Shown: positions 17,068-26,085, counted from the stretch's first letter. The stretch: DNA of 64,000 nucleotides from Anaerolineaceae bacterium (GCA_020634135.1 JACKCG010000001.1:1-64000); one strand, 5' to 3'. Translations and numbers: made by a program. Notes: generated from the letters alone by a model not told the origin.

Positions 17068-17721
17068 CTACTCGTCTGGGGTGGGAGTTGTGACCAGCGC
17101 CGTCGCGGTGGCGATGAGCAGCGGGCGCTGCGCAGTGGGCGCTGCCTGCACGGTGCTGACAAAATTCAGCGCATCCTCAGTGGTGCGCGGTTGGCTGTTG
17201 CTCAGGTAGATTTGCACCGTTGCAAATTCAAAGGTACTGATTGTGTTGAATTCTTCCTGGGGCGCATGAATCCCGAATCCCCCCACCAGAATAACCCCGA
17301 TGAGGAACCACAGAACCGCCAGCGCAACCAGCACGTAGCCAAAGCGGCGGTTAGCGGCGCGAACGGCTGGGGTGCGTACCCGCACCGGTGGACGGGTATC
17401 CGGGCGGGAAAGTTGCCCGATCCGATTCTGCAAAGCCGCCAGCGGGTACTGGTTGGTGAAATTAAGTGGTTCCAGGTGGTCAATCAGAGAGGGCAGCGGC
17501 ATGGCGGAAGCCAGTACCGGGATAATATGCAGTCCGGCGTCAAGTGCCTGGGTAATGGTCGCCATGACCTGGGTGTCCGTCACCGCTTCGGGCGAAAGGA
17601 TGGCGATGAGCGTCGCCCCTTTCTGAACAGTTTCGGTCAATGGGTGGCCTGCGGCTTGCAGGTCACCACGCAGTCTGTCGGCCAGGGGCGCGTCCCCCGG
17701 TGTATTCGTCAGCAATAACAT
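17068..17721 (-). CDS. Membrane-tethered TIR-like protein
   Basis: Residues 1-95 of this 217-residue protein resemble a compact bacterial TIR domain: an opening strand MLLLTNTPGD, helix LADRLRGDLQAAGH, strand ATLIAILSPEAV and strand LHIIPVLASAMPLP. One transmembrane helix follows at about 128-150, then about 65 residues on the other side of the membrane. The glutamate that serves as NADase catalytic residue in active TIR domains normally sits in the helix after the SP motif. Here that helix reads TDTQVMATITQALDAG and has no Glu, so enzymatic activity is doubtful. ATG 17721 is chosen; a longer start at 17802 adds a non-conserved basic segment. Its role is unknown, with signalling or scaffolding possible. 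Confidence 0.65.
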   Translation of the reverse strand: MLLLTNTPGDAPLADRLRGDLQAAGHPLTETVQKGATLIAILSPEAVTDTQVMATITQALDAGLHIIPVLASAMPLPSLIDHLEPLNFTNQYPLAALQNRIGQLSRPDTRPPVRVRTPAVRAANRRFGYVLVALAVLWFLIGVILVGGFGIHAPQEEFNTISTFEFATVQIYLSNSQPRTTEDALNFVSTVQAAPTAQRPLLIATATALVTTPTPDE

Positions 17722-18062
17722 TGCGCGTGAATCATCCTCTGAAGTATTTGAGCAATGCCGATTATTCCCCTCACCAGAATGCCTGTCAAGCCGCCGCTGC
17801 ATGAGAATGTGCTGAGTAGGATGCCTTTGGGCGTATGCTCCACCCTCATGTATTCCATCTTGTGATGAGTATTCATAAGTGCGTTATATATCATAAGAAT
17901 TACTGAGAATTTGTGTCTCCTAAATAGAGTTAAATGACAAGCATCACTGACAAAGATCATTTATGCAAAACCGCAGCGGGCGCTATCATTACTTATGATT
18001 CGTTCATCTGACAGAGCGTTGAAACGAATGTACCAAAACCCTTTACATGAAAGGCCGATTCT
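17722..18062. other. Intergenic region upstream of octaheme cytochrome
   Basis: This 341-base AT-richer stretch holds the divergent promoters of the TIR-like and cytochrome genes. An inverted repeat ATCAT-N5-ATGAT is at 17985-17999, about 60 bases before the cytochrome start, and may be a regulator site. I see no convincing FNR or CRP consensus and no additional gene. Confidence 0.35.
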
Positions 18063-19580
18063 ATGAAATACATTTCTGCACTCTTAATTGTCTTTGGTGT
18101 ATCGCTGCTCGCCATTGTCGGCGTCCTTGCTCAGGATGATGCCTCAGCCGAACTCGTACTGCATACGACGGCTGACCACTCCCAGTTCGAGATTTTACAG
18201 GGGACATTTGCAACCGGCCCCGATGTCACCGCCGCCTGTCTGACCTGCCATAACGAGGCGGCACAGCAGGTTATGGCGACGGAACACTGGACATGGCTGA
18301 GTGAAGACCCGGAAACCGGTGAAATGCTCGGCAAACAGAACATCATTAATAACTACTGTGTGGCAATCGAATCGAACGAACCGCGCTGCACGAGCTGCCA
18401 TACCGGCTACGGCTGGCGCGATGAAACCTTTGACTTCACGTCCGAAACGAACGTTGATTGTATTGTCTGCCACGACACCACAGGGACTTACAAGAAGCTC
18501 CCCACTGGTGCAGGCCATCCGGTTTATGAACCCACCGTCGTCAACGGCACCACCTGGGAACCGCCCGACCTGGCGATGATCGCCCAGAATGTGGGCGCGA
18601 CCAGCCGGGAAACCTGTGGCGCATGTCACTTTTACGGTGGTGGCGATGATGCTGTCAAACATGGTGACCTCGATTCGTCATTGGCGAATCCGGAATACGC
18701 GCTGGACGTTCACATGTCCCCCGATGGCGCAGACTTCACCTGCTCAACCTGTCATCAGAGCGAAGGTCATCAGATAGACGGTAGTCGCTATGGCTTTGCC
18801 GTATATGATGAAAATGGCATTGACTATCCCGGCCATGACGATGGCAACTCAGCGACCTGTGAGTCCTGTCACGGGCTGGCTCCCCACGATGCCGCTGCTA
18901 AAATTGACGGGCAGGATGATGGCGGTGATCGTCTGAACGAACACACGGAATTCATCGCTTGCCAGACGTGCCACATTCCCGAATTCGCCCGCGCCCAGCC
19001 GACCAAGATGTTCTGGGATTGGTCAACTGCCGGTCAACGGAATGAGGATGGCAGCATTATCGTCACCGTTGATGAAGCAGGCGATATTGTCTATGACTCG
19101 CGCAAGGGATCGTTTGTGTGGGAATCTAACGTAGTCCCCGAATATCTGTGGCTGACCGGCGAATTTGACTTCATGACGATAGGAGAAGTCATTGACCCGA
19201 CTGACACCGTGTATATCAATGCGCCGGTTATTGACAGCGATCACGGACGTCTCTTCCCGGTGAAGCGTTTTGTTGGACTTCAACCCTATGATACGGTGAA
19301 TAACACCTTGATCGTGCCCCACCTCTACCCTTATGGCCCGGATGACACGACGGCCTTCTGGAAGGTATGGGATCTCAACCTGGCATTTGCGACCGGTATG
19401 GAAGATGCGGAACTGCCTTATAGTGGGGAATACGGTTACGTTGAAACCGTTATGTACTGGCCGATCACTCATATGGTCGCCCCCGCTGATGATGCCTTGA
19501 CTTGTCTTTCATGCCACACCGATGAAAACAGCAGGATGGCAAACGTGGACGATGTGCATGTGAAAACGCTGGGTGACTAA
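18063..19580 (+). CDS. Octaheme c-type cytochrome, tetrathionate reductase family
   Basis: The product is a secreted, soluble multiheme cytochrome of the octaheme tetrathionate reductase (OTR) family, 505 residues long. The signal peptide ends at VLA|QDD. Exactly eight CxxCH motifs are present, starting at residues 59, 109, 133, 185, 227, 266, 300 and 481. KK at 144-145, soon after the third motif, is a candidate for the lysine ligand that replaces His at the active-site heme in characterised OTR. That enzyme reduces tetrathionate and also nitrite or hydroxylamine in vitro; the physiological substrate here is unknown. No quinol dehydrogenase or cytochrome partner is adjacent. A strong hairpin follows the stop, so the gene appears to be monocistronic. 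Confidence 0.88.
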   Translation: MKYISALLIVFGVSLLAIVGVLAQDDASAELVLHTTADHSQFEILQGTFATGPDVTAACLTCHNEAAQQVMATEHWTWLSEDPETGEMLGKQNIINNYCVAIESNEPRCTSCHTGYGWRDETFDFTSETNVDCIVCHDTTGTYKKLPTGAGHPVYEPTVVNGTTWEPPDLAMIAQNVGATSRETCGACHFYGGGDDAVKHGDLDSSLANPEYALDVHMSPDGADFTCSTCHQSEGHQIDGSRYGFAVYDENGIDYPGHDDGNSATCESCHGLAPHDAAAKIDGQDDGGDRLNEHTEFIACQTCHIPEFARAQPTKMFWDWSTAGQRNEDGSIIVTVDEAGDIVYDSRKGSFVWESNVVPEYLWLTGEFDFMTIGEVIDPTDTVYINAPVIDSDHGRLFPVKRFVGLQPYDTVNNTLIVPHLYPYGPDDTTAFWKVWDLNLAFATGMEDAELPYSGEYGYVETVMYWPITHMVAPADDALTCLSCHTDENSRMANVDDVHVKTLGD

Positions 19581-19619
19581 GATGGTTTTTTAGCCTGAAG
19601 GCTATCCACAACTAGCAGG

Positions 19620-19644
19620 CCGCCCTGATACATCTCCAGGGCGG
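19620..19644 (+). terminator. Terminator hairpin after octaheme cytochrome
   Basis: CCGCCCTG (19620-19627) and CAGGGCGG (19637-19644) form a perfect 8-bp stem with a 9-base loop, followed by TTCTGATT. The T-tract is weak. Confidence 0.6.
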
Positions 19645-19746
19645 TTCTGATTCAACTGGATAGCGCCGATAGGCCGCATCTCACGGTAGAATAGAGAGAA
19701 TAGACGCTAAATTAGTGGGGTCTTTTTGAAATACAGGGAGCTACTT

Positions 19747-21372
19747 ATGGCAGATAACAAACTAACGAACGAAATCTGGCTGGTTGCCAGCGGCGACCTG
19801 CGCGAGAGTGCTAACCAGACGTGTTGGGCAGCGCAGGCTGATATGGAGGCTCGGATTGCCGACGCCTTTGCCAGCGAAGGCTATACGGTTCGTCGGGCAC
19901 ACCCCTATGACCCTGCACGTGGGCATGGATTCATCTCCAGCCAGCGTATGGGCATGGATGTCTTCAAGGCCATCCCGAATGACGCGCCGCTGGTCGTGGC
20001 CGAGGCCGTCTGGCAATACAGTCACCATGTTTTGGCTGGGCTGCGCTCGCATCGTGGCCCAATTCTCACGCTCGCCAATTGGAGTGGGCAGTGGCCGGGG
20101 CTGGTCGGGATGCTCAATCTCAATGGCTCGCTCACGAAAGCCGGGGTTGCCTACAGCACCTTATGGAGCGAGGACTTCACCGATGCCTATTTCCGCGATG
20201 GGCTGCGCCAGTGGCTGCGTGAGGGATGGGTGAAACATGATACGTCGCATGTGCGGAATCTTGTGCTGGCCGCACTGCCCGGCGCAGCGGTGGAAACTGG
20301 TCAACGGCTGGCACGTCAATTACAGGCTGATAAGGCCATCCTCGGCGTGTTCGACGAGGGCTGCATGGGTATGTACAACGCAATCATTGACGATGAACTG
20401 CTCAACCCGATGGGTATCTACAAGGAACGGCTCAGTCAGTCGGCGCTGGTAGCCGCAATGCGCGATGTGAGTGACGAGGAGGCCCAGGCCGCCCGCCGCT
20501 GGCTGGATGAACGCGGCCTGACATTCGCCACAGGTGACGACCCGGCTGCGGAATTAACTGATGCCCAGGTTCATGAGCAGATGAAGATGTACATTGCCGC
20601 TGTCCGCATCGCCCACAACTTCGGCTGTGACGCCATCGGCATCCAATATCAGCAGGGACTGAAGGACATGACCCCGGCTTCCGACCTGGTGGAAGGGCTG
20701 CTCAACAATGTCGAGCGTCCCCCGGTGTACGATGCCGAATCCCGCATGGAACTTTATCCAGGGGCGGCGCTGCCCCACTTCAACGAAGTGGACGAAGGCG
20801 CGGCGGTAGATGCCCTGGTAACAAACCGCGTGTGGGGTGCGCTCGGCTATGATCCGGCCACGACACTGCATGATGTCCGTTGGGGTGAATATTACAGCGG
20901 CGGTGGGGTGGATGATTTTGTGTGGGTTTTCCTTATCAGCGGCGCAGCGCCGGCCTCGCACTTTATCGGTGGGTACGCCGGGGCGCGCAGCGAACGCCAA
21001 CCACCGATGTACTTCCCTAAAGGCGGCGGCACGCTCAAAGGTGTCAGCAAGCCGGGTGAAATTGTGTGGAGTCGGGTGTATGTGTGGAACGGGGTGCTGC
21101 ACGCCGATATAGGGCGGGCGACGGTAGTCGAACTGCCCGAACCTGAAACTCAGCGCCGCTGGGAGGCGACAACGCCGCAGTGGCCGATCATGCACGCGGT
21201 CCTACACGGTGTTTCCCGCGACCAGATGATGGCCCGCCATAAGGCGAATCACCTGAACGTAGCCTATGCTCCTTCAGCCAGCGATGCGGATAAGGCATTG
21301 GCGACCAAAGCTGCCATGTTCAACGCGATGGGTATCCAGGTGCATCTGTGCGGTGATGTCAAAGTAGGGTAG
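19747..21372 (+). CDS. L-fucose isomerase-like protein
   Basis: This 541-residue protein resembles the L-fucose/L-arabinose isomerase fold, which interconverts aldoses and ketoses with a bound Mn ion. Segments that look conserved include GVFDEGCMGMYNA near the middle (acidic metal-ligand region), HFNEVDEGAAVDALVTNR, and a C-terminal RHKANHLNVAYA stretch where the last metal-binding His is expected. ATG 19747 is supported by AGGGAG eight bases upstream. It stands alone between a terminator and a strong convergent hairpin, but its sugar-isomerase nature fits the rare-sugar operon that begins nearby on the other strand. Substrate is not assignable; ring-opened deoxyhexoses or pentoses are the usual choices. 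Confidence 0.75.
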   Translation: MADNKLTNEIWLVASGDLRESANQTCWAAQADMEARIADAFASEGYTVRRAHPYDPARGHGFISSQRMGMDVFKAIPNDAPLVVAEAVWQYSHHVLAGLRSHRGPILTLANWSGQWPGLVGMLNLNGSLTKAGVAYSTLWSEDFTDAYFRDGLRQWLREGWVKHDTSHVRNLVLAALPGAAVETGQRLARQLQADKAILGVFDEGCMGMYNAIIDDELLNPMGIYKERLSQSALVAAMRDVSDEEAQAARRWLDERGLTFATGDDPAAELTDAQVHEQMKMYIAAVRIAHNFGCDAIGIQYQQGLKDMTPASDLVEGLLNNVERPPVYDAESRMELYPGAALPHFNEVDEGAAVDALVTNRVWGALGYDPATTLHDVRWGEYYSGGGVDDFVWVFLISGAAPASHFIGGYAGARSERQPPMYFPKGGGTLKGVSKPGEIVWSRVYVWNGVLHADIGRATVVELPEPETQRRWEATTPQWPIMHAVLHGVSRDQMMARHKANHLNVAYAPSASDADKALATKAAMFNAMGIQVHLCGDVKVG

Positions 21373-21396
21373 TGCTGATCCTGAAAACGGTATGGT

Positions 21397-21429
21397 CTGT
21401 GGGGGAGAGTCCTTGACCCTCCCCCACAG
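21397..21429. terminator. Strong bidirectional hairpin between convergent genes
   Basis: CTGTGGGGGAG (21397-21407) pairs perfectly with CTCCCCCACAG (21419-21429), an 11-bp GC-rich stem with an 11-base loop. It separates the fucose-isomerase-like gene from the VOC gene. No clear T-tract follows on either strand. Confidence 0.55.
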
Positions 21430-21439
21430 GAAGATTCAC

Positions 21440-21856
21440 CTATTTCACAACCTGGTTGAACTCGATTTTCTCGCCATCCGGCCCCAGGATGTTGAAGTAA
21501 TATACACCTTTTTCCCAGAACGGCAGGAAAACGGGTGACTCTTCAAGTGGCTGAAGACCGGCAGCCCGTACTGCCGCCAGTGCCGCGTCAATATCCCGCA
21601 CATCCAATGCGAAGTGGTCAATGTGACCGTGCTGGCGGCTGCGAATTTCGTCCAGATCGTCGCCCGTAAGCTGGTAGAGTTCCAGCACAAACCCGTTGAG
21701 TTCCAGCATGGCAACCCGAATCACGTCATCGCCCTGGGGTAGTTCCCGCACCATAACCTCAGCAAAGCCTATCCCGGTATAAAATGCCTTCGACTTCTGG
21801 AGGTCGGTTACGGGTAATCCGAGGTGCTGGAAGCCTGTCAGGTTATCTCCAAACAT
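21440..21856 (-). CDS. VOC-family (glyoxalase/dioxygenase fold) protein
   Basis: The product is a 138-residue single-module vicinal-oxygen-chelate protein with two beta-alpha-beta-beta-beta units. The first unit begins FQHLGLPVTDLQKSKAFYTGIGF, with the first metal ligand expected at its His. The second begins HIDHFALDVRDIDAALAAVRAAG and ends FNILGPDGEKIEFNQ, with Glu as likely last ligand. Members include glyoxalase I, dioxygenases and epimerases, so the reaction cannot be named. The ATG follows AAGGAT. It lies 96 bases downstream of the aldo/keto reductase on the same strand and may be the last gene of the sugar operon. Confidence 0.82.
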   Translation of the reverse strand: MFGDNLTGFQHLGLPVTDLQKSKAFYTGIGFAEVMVRELPQGDDVIRVAMLELNGFVLELYQLTGDDLDEIRSRQHGHIDHFALDVRDIDAALAAVRAAGLQPLEESPVFLPFWEKGVYYFNILGPDGEKIEFNQVVK

Positions 21857-21952
21857 CGTGCAAATCCTTGTGTGCGGTTGGCCGTCTCAATAAACGCGCT
21901 TAGACTATGCCAGAATCAAATTAAGAATGCCAGCTGCTTTTGCCTCTGTACG

Positions 21953-22948
21953 TCACGCCGTATATACCGGGTCATGATACGGTTGCAGAATACGCTCAAT
22001 CGCAGCGGCCATCTCGGGCGTGAAGTCCCAGGACGCGCTTGCGGCATTTTCCTCAACATGGGCAACGGTTTGTGCCCCGCAGATCACCGATGTGACCGCT
22101 TCCTGGTGGATCAGCCAGTTGATGGCGACCTGGCTCAACGGTTTCCCGATCTTTGCCGCGAACGCCAGCAGTTCAGCGCGAATCTGATAGTACGTTTCAA
22201 ACAGTTTCCCATTAAGTTTGGGATTGGCCGAACGCACATCATGTGCATCGAACTGGTTCTGTACTCTGAATTGGTCGGTTAGCAGCCCTTGAAACAAGGG
22301 GCTATATGGGAAGAACGCCAGCCCGTGTCGGCGGCAGTAAGGAAGTATTTCATCTTCCGTCCGGTATTCCAGCGGGATGTTGTGATACTGGATAGGATTG
22401 CGCTCCAGCAGGTTGTACAGTCCCTGGTGTGACACAATTTCCCCATATTGGCGTGTTTCGTCCATCAGCGCCACCGAGAAATTCGATACCCCAATATGGC
22501 GGATTTTACCGGCGGATTTTAGCTTGTTGAGTGTCTCCATTGTCATTGCAATTGGGGTGGCCGGGTCAGGCCAGTGAATCTGGTAGATGTCCACATAGTC
22601 AGTGTTGAGGCGGCGCAGACTATCGTCAATTTCGCGCTCAATAGTGGCTGGCTTCAGGTCATTAGTGATCGTGCCCCCGGCGTCCCAGCTTAAGCCGCAC
22701 TTGGTGGCGATGACGACGTTCTGGCGCTGTCCCCGCAAGGCCTGGCCCAGGATCGTCTCCGCGTGCCCGAAGCCGTAGACCGGCGCGACATCAAAAAACG
22801 TGATGCCCAGTTCAATGGCCCGCCGAATCGCCTGAATCGAATTGGCGTCGTCGGTGCCAGTCCAGATCGCGCTGCCCCCGGCGGCCCAACAGCCAAATCC
22901 CACCGCCGAAAATTCCAAATCTGTTGCCGTAACTGACTTCATCTTCAT
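21953..22948 (-). CDS. Aldo/keto reductase
   Basis: This 331-residue NAD(P)H-dependent TIM-barrel oxidoreductase has the aldo/keto reductase catalytic tetrad visible in order: Asp and Tyr in FFDVAPVYGFGHAE, Lys in VIATKCGLSW and His in YQIHWPDP. The C-terminal cofactor segment contains VTSVICGAQTVAHVEENA. The family reduces aldehydes, ketoses or sugars, or oxidises the matching alcohols. It follows the ketose epimerase gene by 22 bases, which suggests that it oxidises a polyol to a ketose or removes an aldehyde in the same pathway. Substrate unknown. Confidence 0.88.
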   Translation of the reverse strand: MKMKSVTATDLEFSAVGFGCWAAGGSAIWTGTDDANSIQAIRRAIELGITFFDVAPVYGFGHAETILGQALRGQRQNVVIATKCGLSWDAGGTITNDLKPATIEREIDDSLRRLNTDYVDIYQIHWPDPATPIAMTMETLNKLKSAGKIRHIGVSNFSVALMDETRQYGEIVSHQGLYNLLERNPIQYHNIPLEYRTEDEILPYCRRHGLAFFPYSPLFQGLLTDQFRVQNQFDAHDVRSANPKLNGKLFETYYQIRAELLAFAAKIGKPLSQVAINWLIHQEAVTSVICGAQTVAHVEENAASASWDFTPEMAAAIERILQPYHDPVYTA

Positions 22949-22970
22949 GACATTTCGACTTTCTCTGGCG

Positions 22971-23834
22971 TTACTTCATCAGGCCACGCATGAAGAGCAG
23001 CGCTTTGTAGGCAGCGTCGTCCATGTCAATGCCTGTGCTCAGGTCGCGGTACACTTTGATGTCCGCGCCGACCTGTCCGCCTGGCTTGAGGAACGGCTCC
23101 ATCACGACATAGCCCTGATAGTTGATCTGCCGCAGCGCGGCGGCAATTTCCGTCCAGGGGATATGACCGTAACCGGGGGGCATCCGGTTATTCTCACCAA
23201 TATGGAAATGCCCCAGGTGTTCGCCTGCTTGAAGTATCGCTTCAGAGGCGAAATCCTCCTCAATATTCATGTGGAAGGTGTCAAGCATGACTTTTGCGTT
23301 CGGGCTGCCGACCATCTGGCAGTAAGCTACCGCTTCACCACAGGTATTCAGGAGATACTGTTCGAAGCGATTGACGACTTCCATGTTGAAGAATACGTTG
23401 TTATCTTCGGCGGCCTTGACCGCCACTTTCATGCTGGCAACACTGCGTTCCAGGTAGGGGCGTTTATCGGTCACATGCTTGGGTAGGGTGCTGGGCCAGG
23501 AACTATAGATTATCCCGCCCATCCTGCCGCCGCCCATCTCGCCAATTGCCGCTGCCATCTGCTGTAAATAGGCGATGCCGCGCTTGCGGGTGGCCTCGTC
23601 TTCAGAAGCGATATCATACTGGTGGGGCAGGCCGATGCAGTAACTGAGGGCGATGCCTTTATGGTCAGCATGGGCTTTGAGTTCGCGCCGCTCGTCCGCT
23701 GTCATGTTGCCTACCGTGCCGGCGTTCACCTCCAGCACATCAAAACCCAGCCCGGCCACCTTGTCAATAAATGGGTGGAAATCTACGTCCCATTCCTGTG
23801 TCCAGTATGCGTAATAGATGCCTATTTTATTCAT
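22971..23834 (-). CDS. Ketose 3-epimerase of the DTE/psicose epimerase family
   Basis: The product is a 287-residue TIM-barrel enzyme of the D-tagatose/D-psicose 3-epimerase family within the xylose-isomerase-like superfamily. The four metal ligands of the family are in recognisable places: Glu in NMEVVNRFEQYLLN, Asp in MLDTFHMNIEE, His in GHFHIGENNRMPPG and Glu in YVVMEPF. These enzymes epimerise free ketoses at C3, such as fructose to psicose or sorbose to tagatose. A good AAGGG site precedes the ATG. The aldolase gene ends five bases upstream, so the two are surely cotranscribed. The exact ketose is unknown. Confidence 0.87.
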   Translation of the reverse strand: MNKIGIYYAYWTQEWDVDFHPFIDKVAGLGFDVLEVNAGTVGNMTADERRELKAHADHKGIALSYCIGLPHQYDIASEDEATRKRGIAYLQQMAAAIGEMGGGRMGGIIYSSWPSTLPKHVTDKRPYLERSVASMKVAVKAAEDNNVFFNMEVVNRFEQYLLNTCGEAVAYCQMVGSPNAKVMLDTFHMNIEEDFASEAILQAGEHLGHFHIGENNRMPPGYGHIPWTEIAAALRQINYQGYVVMEPFLKPGGQVGADIKVYRDLSTGIDMDDAAYKALLFMRGLMK

Positions 23835-23839
23835 CTGAT

Positions 23840-24526
23840 TTACCCTTTATTTCCCAACGAATGCGGAATCTGCTCCCAATTCTGCTCAAAACGGCCAATC
23901 CAGTTCTCCGTCAGGTCTGAATCCAGCAGGCGCAGCATAATCTCATACTGCATCACCAGGATTGGCGCACCGGCCAGCAGCACTTTCTCAGCCTGTTCCG
24001 GGCTGCGAATACTGGCGGCTGCGATCTGCGTGGAGATATGATGCCGCTGGTACATCGTGGTGATGTCTGCCACCAACTGGTAAGCATCCACACCGGCATC
24101 CACAATTCGCCCGATGTACGGCGCGACGTAAGCGGCATCTGCGCTGGCCGCCAGAAACGCCTGATTAACGCTTGCGATTGTTGTGATGAGCGGTTTGCCT
24201 CCCTGGGTAGCGATACGTTTCCCGGCAGCGATACCGGCGTGGGTTGCTACCAGTTTCGGCTGAATCTGTGCCGAAATTGCTCGCAACGAGTCCATTTCCC
24301 GCAGGTAATCGTCAATCGTTGGGCCGTGAAGCTGCACGAAAACCGGCACTTCCACCGCTTCACATACCTGCGTCACCAGATATTCCAGCGATTTCCCGCC
24401 TGCTGTCCATTGTTCCATGATAGCGGGATTGGTGGCAATCGCGCCGACCAGCCCCTCATTGGCTACTTTGATAACTTGCTCTGGGGTACCTTCAATCCAT
24501 AATTCCAGCATTGTCTGTTTATCCAT
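23840..24526 (-). CDS. Transaldolase, fructose-6-phosphate aldolase type
   Basis: This 228-residue protein is the size of fructose-6-phosphate aldolase (FSA) and short transaldolases, which cleave ketose phosphates through a Schiff-base lysine. The expected lysine lies in IQPKLVATHAGIAAGKR, matching the family VKIPxTxEGL block, though Pro is replaced. The later family segments appear as VAPYIGRIVDAGVDA and TQIAAASIRSPEQ. Its neighbours, an FGGY kinase upstream and a ketose epimerase downstream, fit a route in which a ketose is epimerised, phosphorylated and then cleaved to two C3 units. A sulfo-sugar transaldolase role is an alternative that I cannot exclude. Confidence 0.83.
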   Translation of the reverse strand: MDKQTMLELWIEGTPEQVIKVANEGLVGAIATNPAIMEQWTAGGKSLEYLVTQVCEAVEVPVFVQLHGPTIDDYLREMDSLRAISAQIQPKLVATHAGIAAGKRIATQGGKPLITTIASVNQAFLAASADAAYVAPYIGRIVDAGVDAYQLVADITTMYQRHHISTQIAAASIRSPEQAEKVLLAGAPILVMQYEIMLRLLDSDLTENWIGRFEQNWEQIPHSLGNKG

Positions 24527-24558
24527 TTCGTTTGCATAACCGCGAATGCTCCCGCTGT

Positions 24559-26085
24559 TTAAAGAGCGGCAATCTCGTCATAAACCGGCGCGAGGGCATT
24601 GTACAGGTTGTTGAAAATCGGGTACATCCTTTCATACACTGCCTGCGTTACCGGGTTCGGCTGTACCGTTGAGGCAATTGTGTTCATCGTCTCAATCATC
24701 GAGAAGTCGGGATACAACCCCACGCCTACGCCACCCACCAGCGCCGCGCCCATTGAGGTCGCCTCTTCCAGGATCGCCAACCGGTGAATTGGCATCCCAT
24801 AAAGGTCGGCCATGATCTGATTCCACACATGCCCCCGCGCACCACCGCCGATCACGCGCATGGATTCAATCTGCGTACCCTGGTTACGGAAAGCATCCAG
24901 GATAACGCGCAGGTTCATGGTGACACCTTCCAGCACTGCCCGGTACATGTGGGCGCGACTGTGGCGAATCGTCAGGCCTATGAACGCACCACGCGCATGA
25001 GGATTCCAGCGCGGGCTGCGTTCCCCCATCAAATAGGGCAGGTAGAAAAGACCGTCTGTGCCGGGAGCAATCTTCTCAATCTCCAGGTTGATGAGTTCGT
25101 AGGCGCTGATGCCTAACGTTTTCGCCGCCTCTTTCTCGAACACGGCGAGTTGGTCGCGTGTCCATTGGTATGATGCACCCGCCGCCTGCATTGTGCCGGT
25201 AGGCATGACCATGTTGGGGATGACGTGGCCGAAAGTAAAAGTGCGGTAGTCCGGATCGTAAATTGGCTTGGGGGTTGAAAGGGCAATCCAGGACGATGAT
25301 CCGACATAGTTATAGGCTGACCCTTCGCGGATCACACCTGCCCCGGCTGCCGCGCACGCTCCGTCCCCGCCACCGATCACCACCGGGGTCCCCGCCGCCA
25401 CACCCACTTCATCAGCCACTTCTGGACGTACCGCACCCACGACATCCACCGATTGGCGCAGTGCTGGCAGTTTATCCTCCGGCAGATTGACCGCATCCAG
25501 TATTTTCGCTGACCACTGGCCGCTTTCAAGGTCGTATAGGTTCATGCTGGAAGCGTCTGAAGGGTCGGTCACGAACTCCCCGGTCAGACGGGCGACTATT
25601 GAGTCTTTGGCGTGGACGAATTTGTATGCAGCCGCATAAATATCCGGCTGATTGTCGCGTATCCATAGGATTTTTGCCAGTGAATATGACGCGCTCAGAC
25701 GATGCCCGGAAATCTGATACACATCCTCAAAAGACACACGTTCGCCCACCCAGGCTTCCTGCGCAAGCGAACGCTGGTCAGCCCAGATGATGGCATTCCG
25801 CAGCGGGCGTGCATCCCGGTCAAGGGCTACCGCGCCCATCATTTGTCCGCTGAATGTGACGCAGGCGATTTCGCTCTTGCCGGTGTGTGTTTCTTGTAGA
25901 AGTTGGTGCGTTGACTCGCAAACCGCCCGCCACCAGTCTTCCGGATTCTGTTCTGCCCAGCCGGTATGGGCATACGCCGTCTCGTAGGCGTAGAACGCAG
26001 CGCCGACTAGCCGGCCTTCTTGGTCATAGAGTGTTGCTTTGTTGCCAGTTGTTCCCAGGTCGTGTGCAATAATGAATTTTGCCAT
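24559..26085 (-). CDS. FGGY-family sugar kinase (xylulokinase-like)
   Basis: The product is a 508-residue carbohydrate kinase of the FGGY family. The N-terminal ATP/phosphate motif is HDLGTTGNKATLYD, substrate residues include FSGQMMG and IIWADQRS, and the catalytic Asp is in GGGDGACAAAGAG. The C-terminal domain shows MRVIGGGARGHVWNQIMADLYG, close to xylulokinase. It phosphorylates a ketose or polyol, with D-xylulose only one possibility. It is the first gene of the minus-strand operon, starts after GAAGGGA, and diverges from the GntR/UTRA regulator, which probably controls it. Confidence 0.88.
   Translation of the reverse strand: MAKFIIAHDLGTTGNKATLYDQEGRLVGAAFYAYETAYAHTGWAEQNPEDWWRAVCESTHQLLQETHTGKSEIACVTFSGQMMGAVALDRDARPLRNAIIWADQRSLAQEAWVGERVSFEDVYQISGHRLSASYSLAKILWIRDNQPDIYAAAYKFVHAKDSIVARLTGEFVTDPSDASSMNLYDLESGQWSAKILDAVNLPEDKLPALRQSVDVVGAVRPEVADEVGVAAGTPVVIGGGDGACAAAGAGVIREGSAYNYVGSSSWIALSTPKPIYDPDYRTFTFGHVIPNMVMPTGTMQAAGASYQWTRDQLAVFEKEAAKTLGISAYELINLEIEKIAPGTDGLFYLPYLMGERSPRWNPHARGAFIGLTIRHSRAHMYRAVLEGVTMNLRVILDAFRNQGTQIESMRVIGGGARGHVWNQIMADLYGMPIHRLAILEEATSMGAALVGGVGVGLYPDFSMIETMNTIASTVQPNPVTQAVYERMYPIFNNLYNALAPVYDEIAAL

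Noticed and set aside
17068..17721. Defence system based on the TIR-like protein with the neighbouring patatin
   Set aside because: TIR and patatin effectors occur in antiphage systems, but here they are convergent, there is no nucleotidyltransferase or sensor gene, and the TIR lacks its catalytic Glu. Adjacent placement is not enough.
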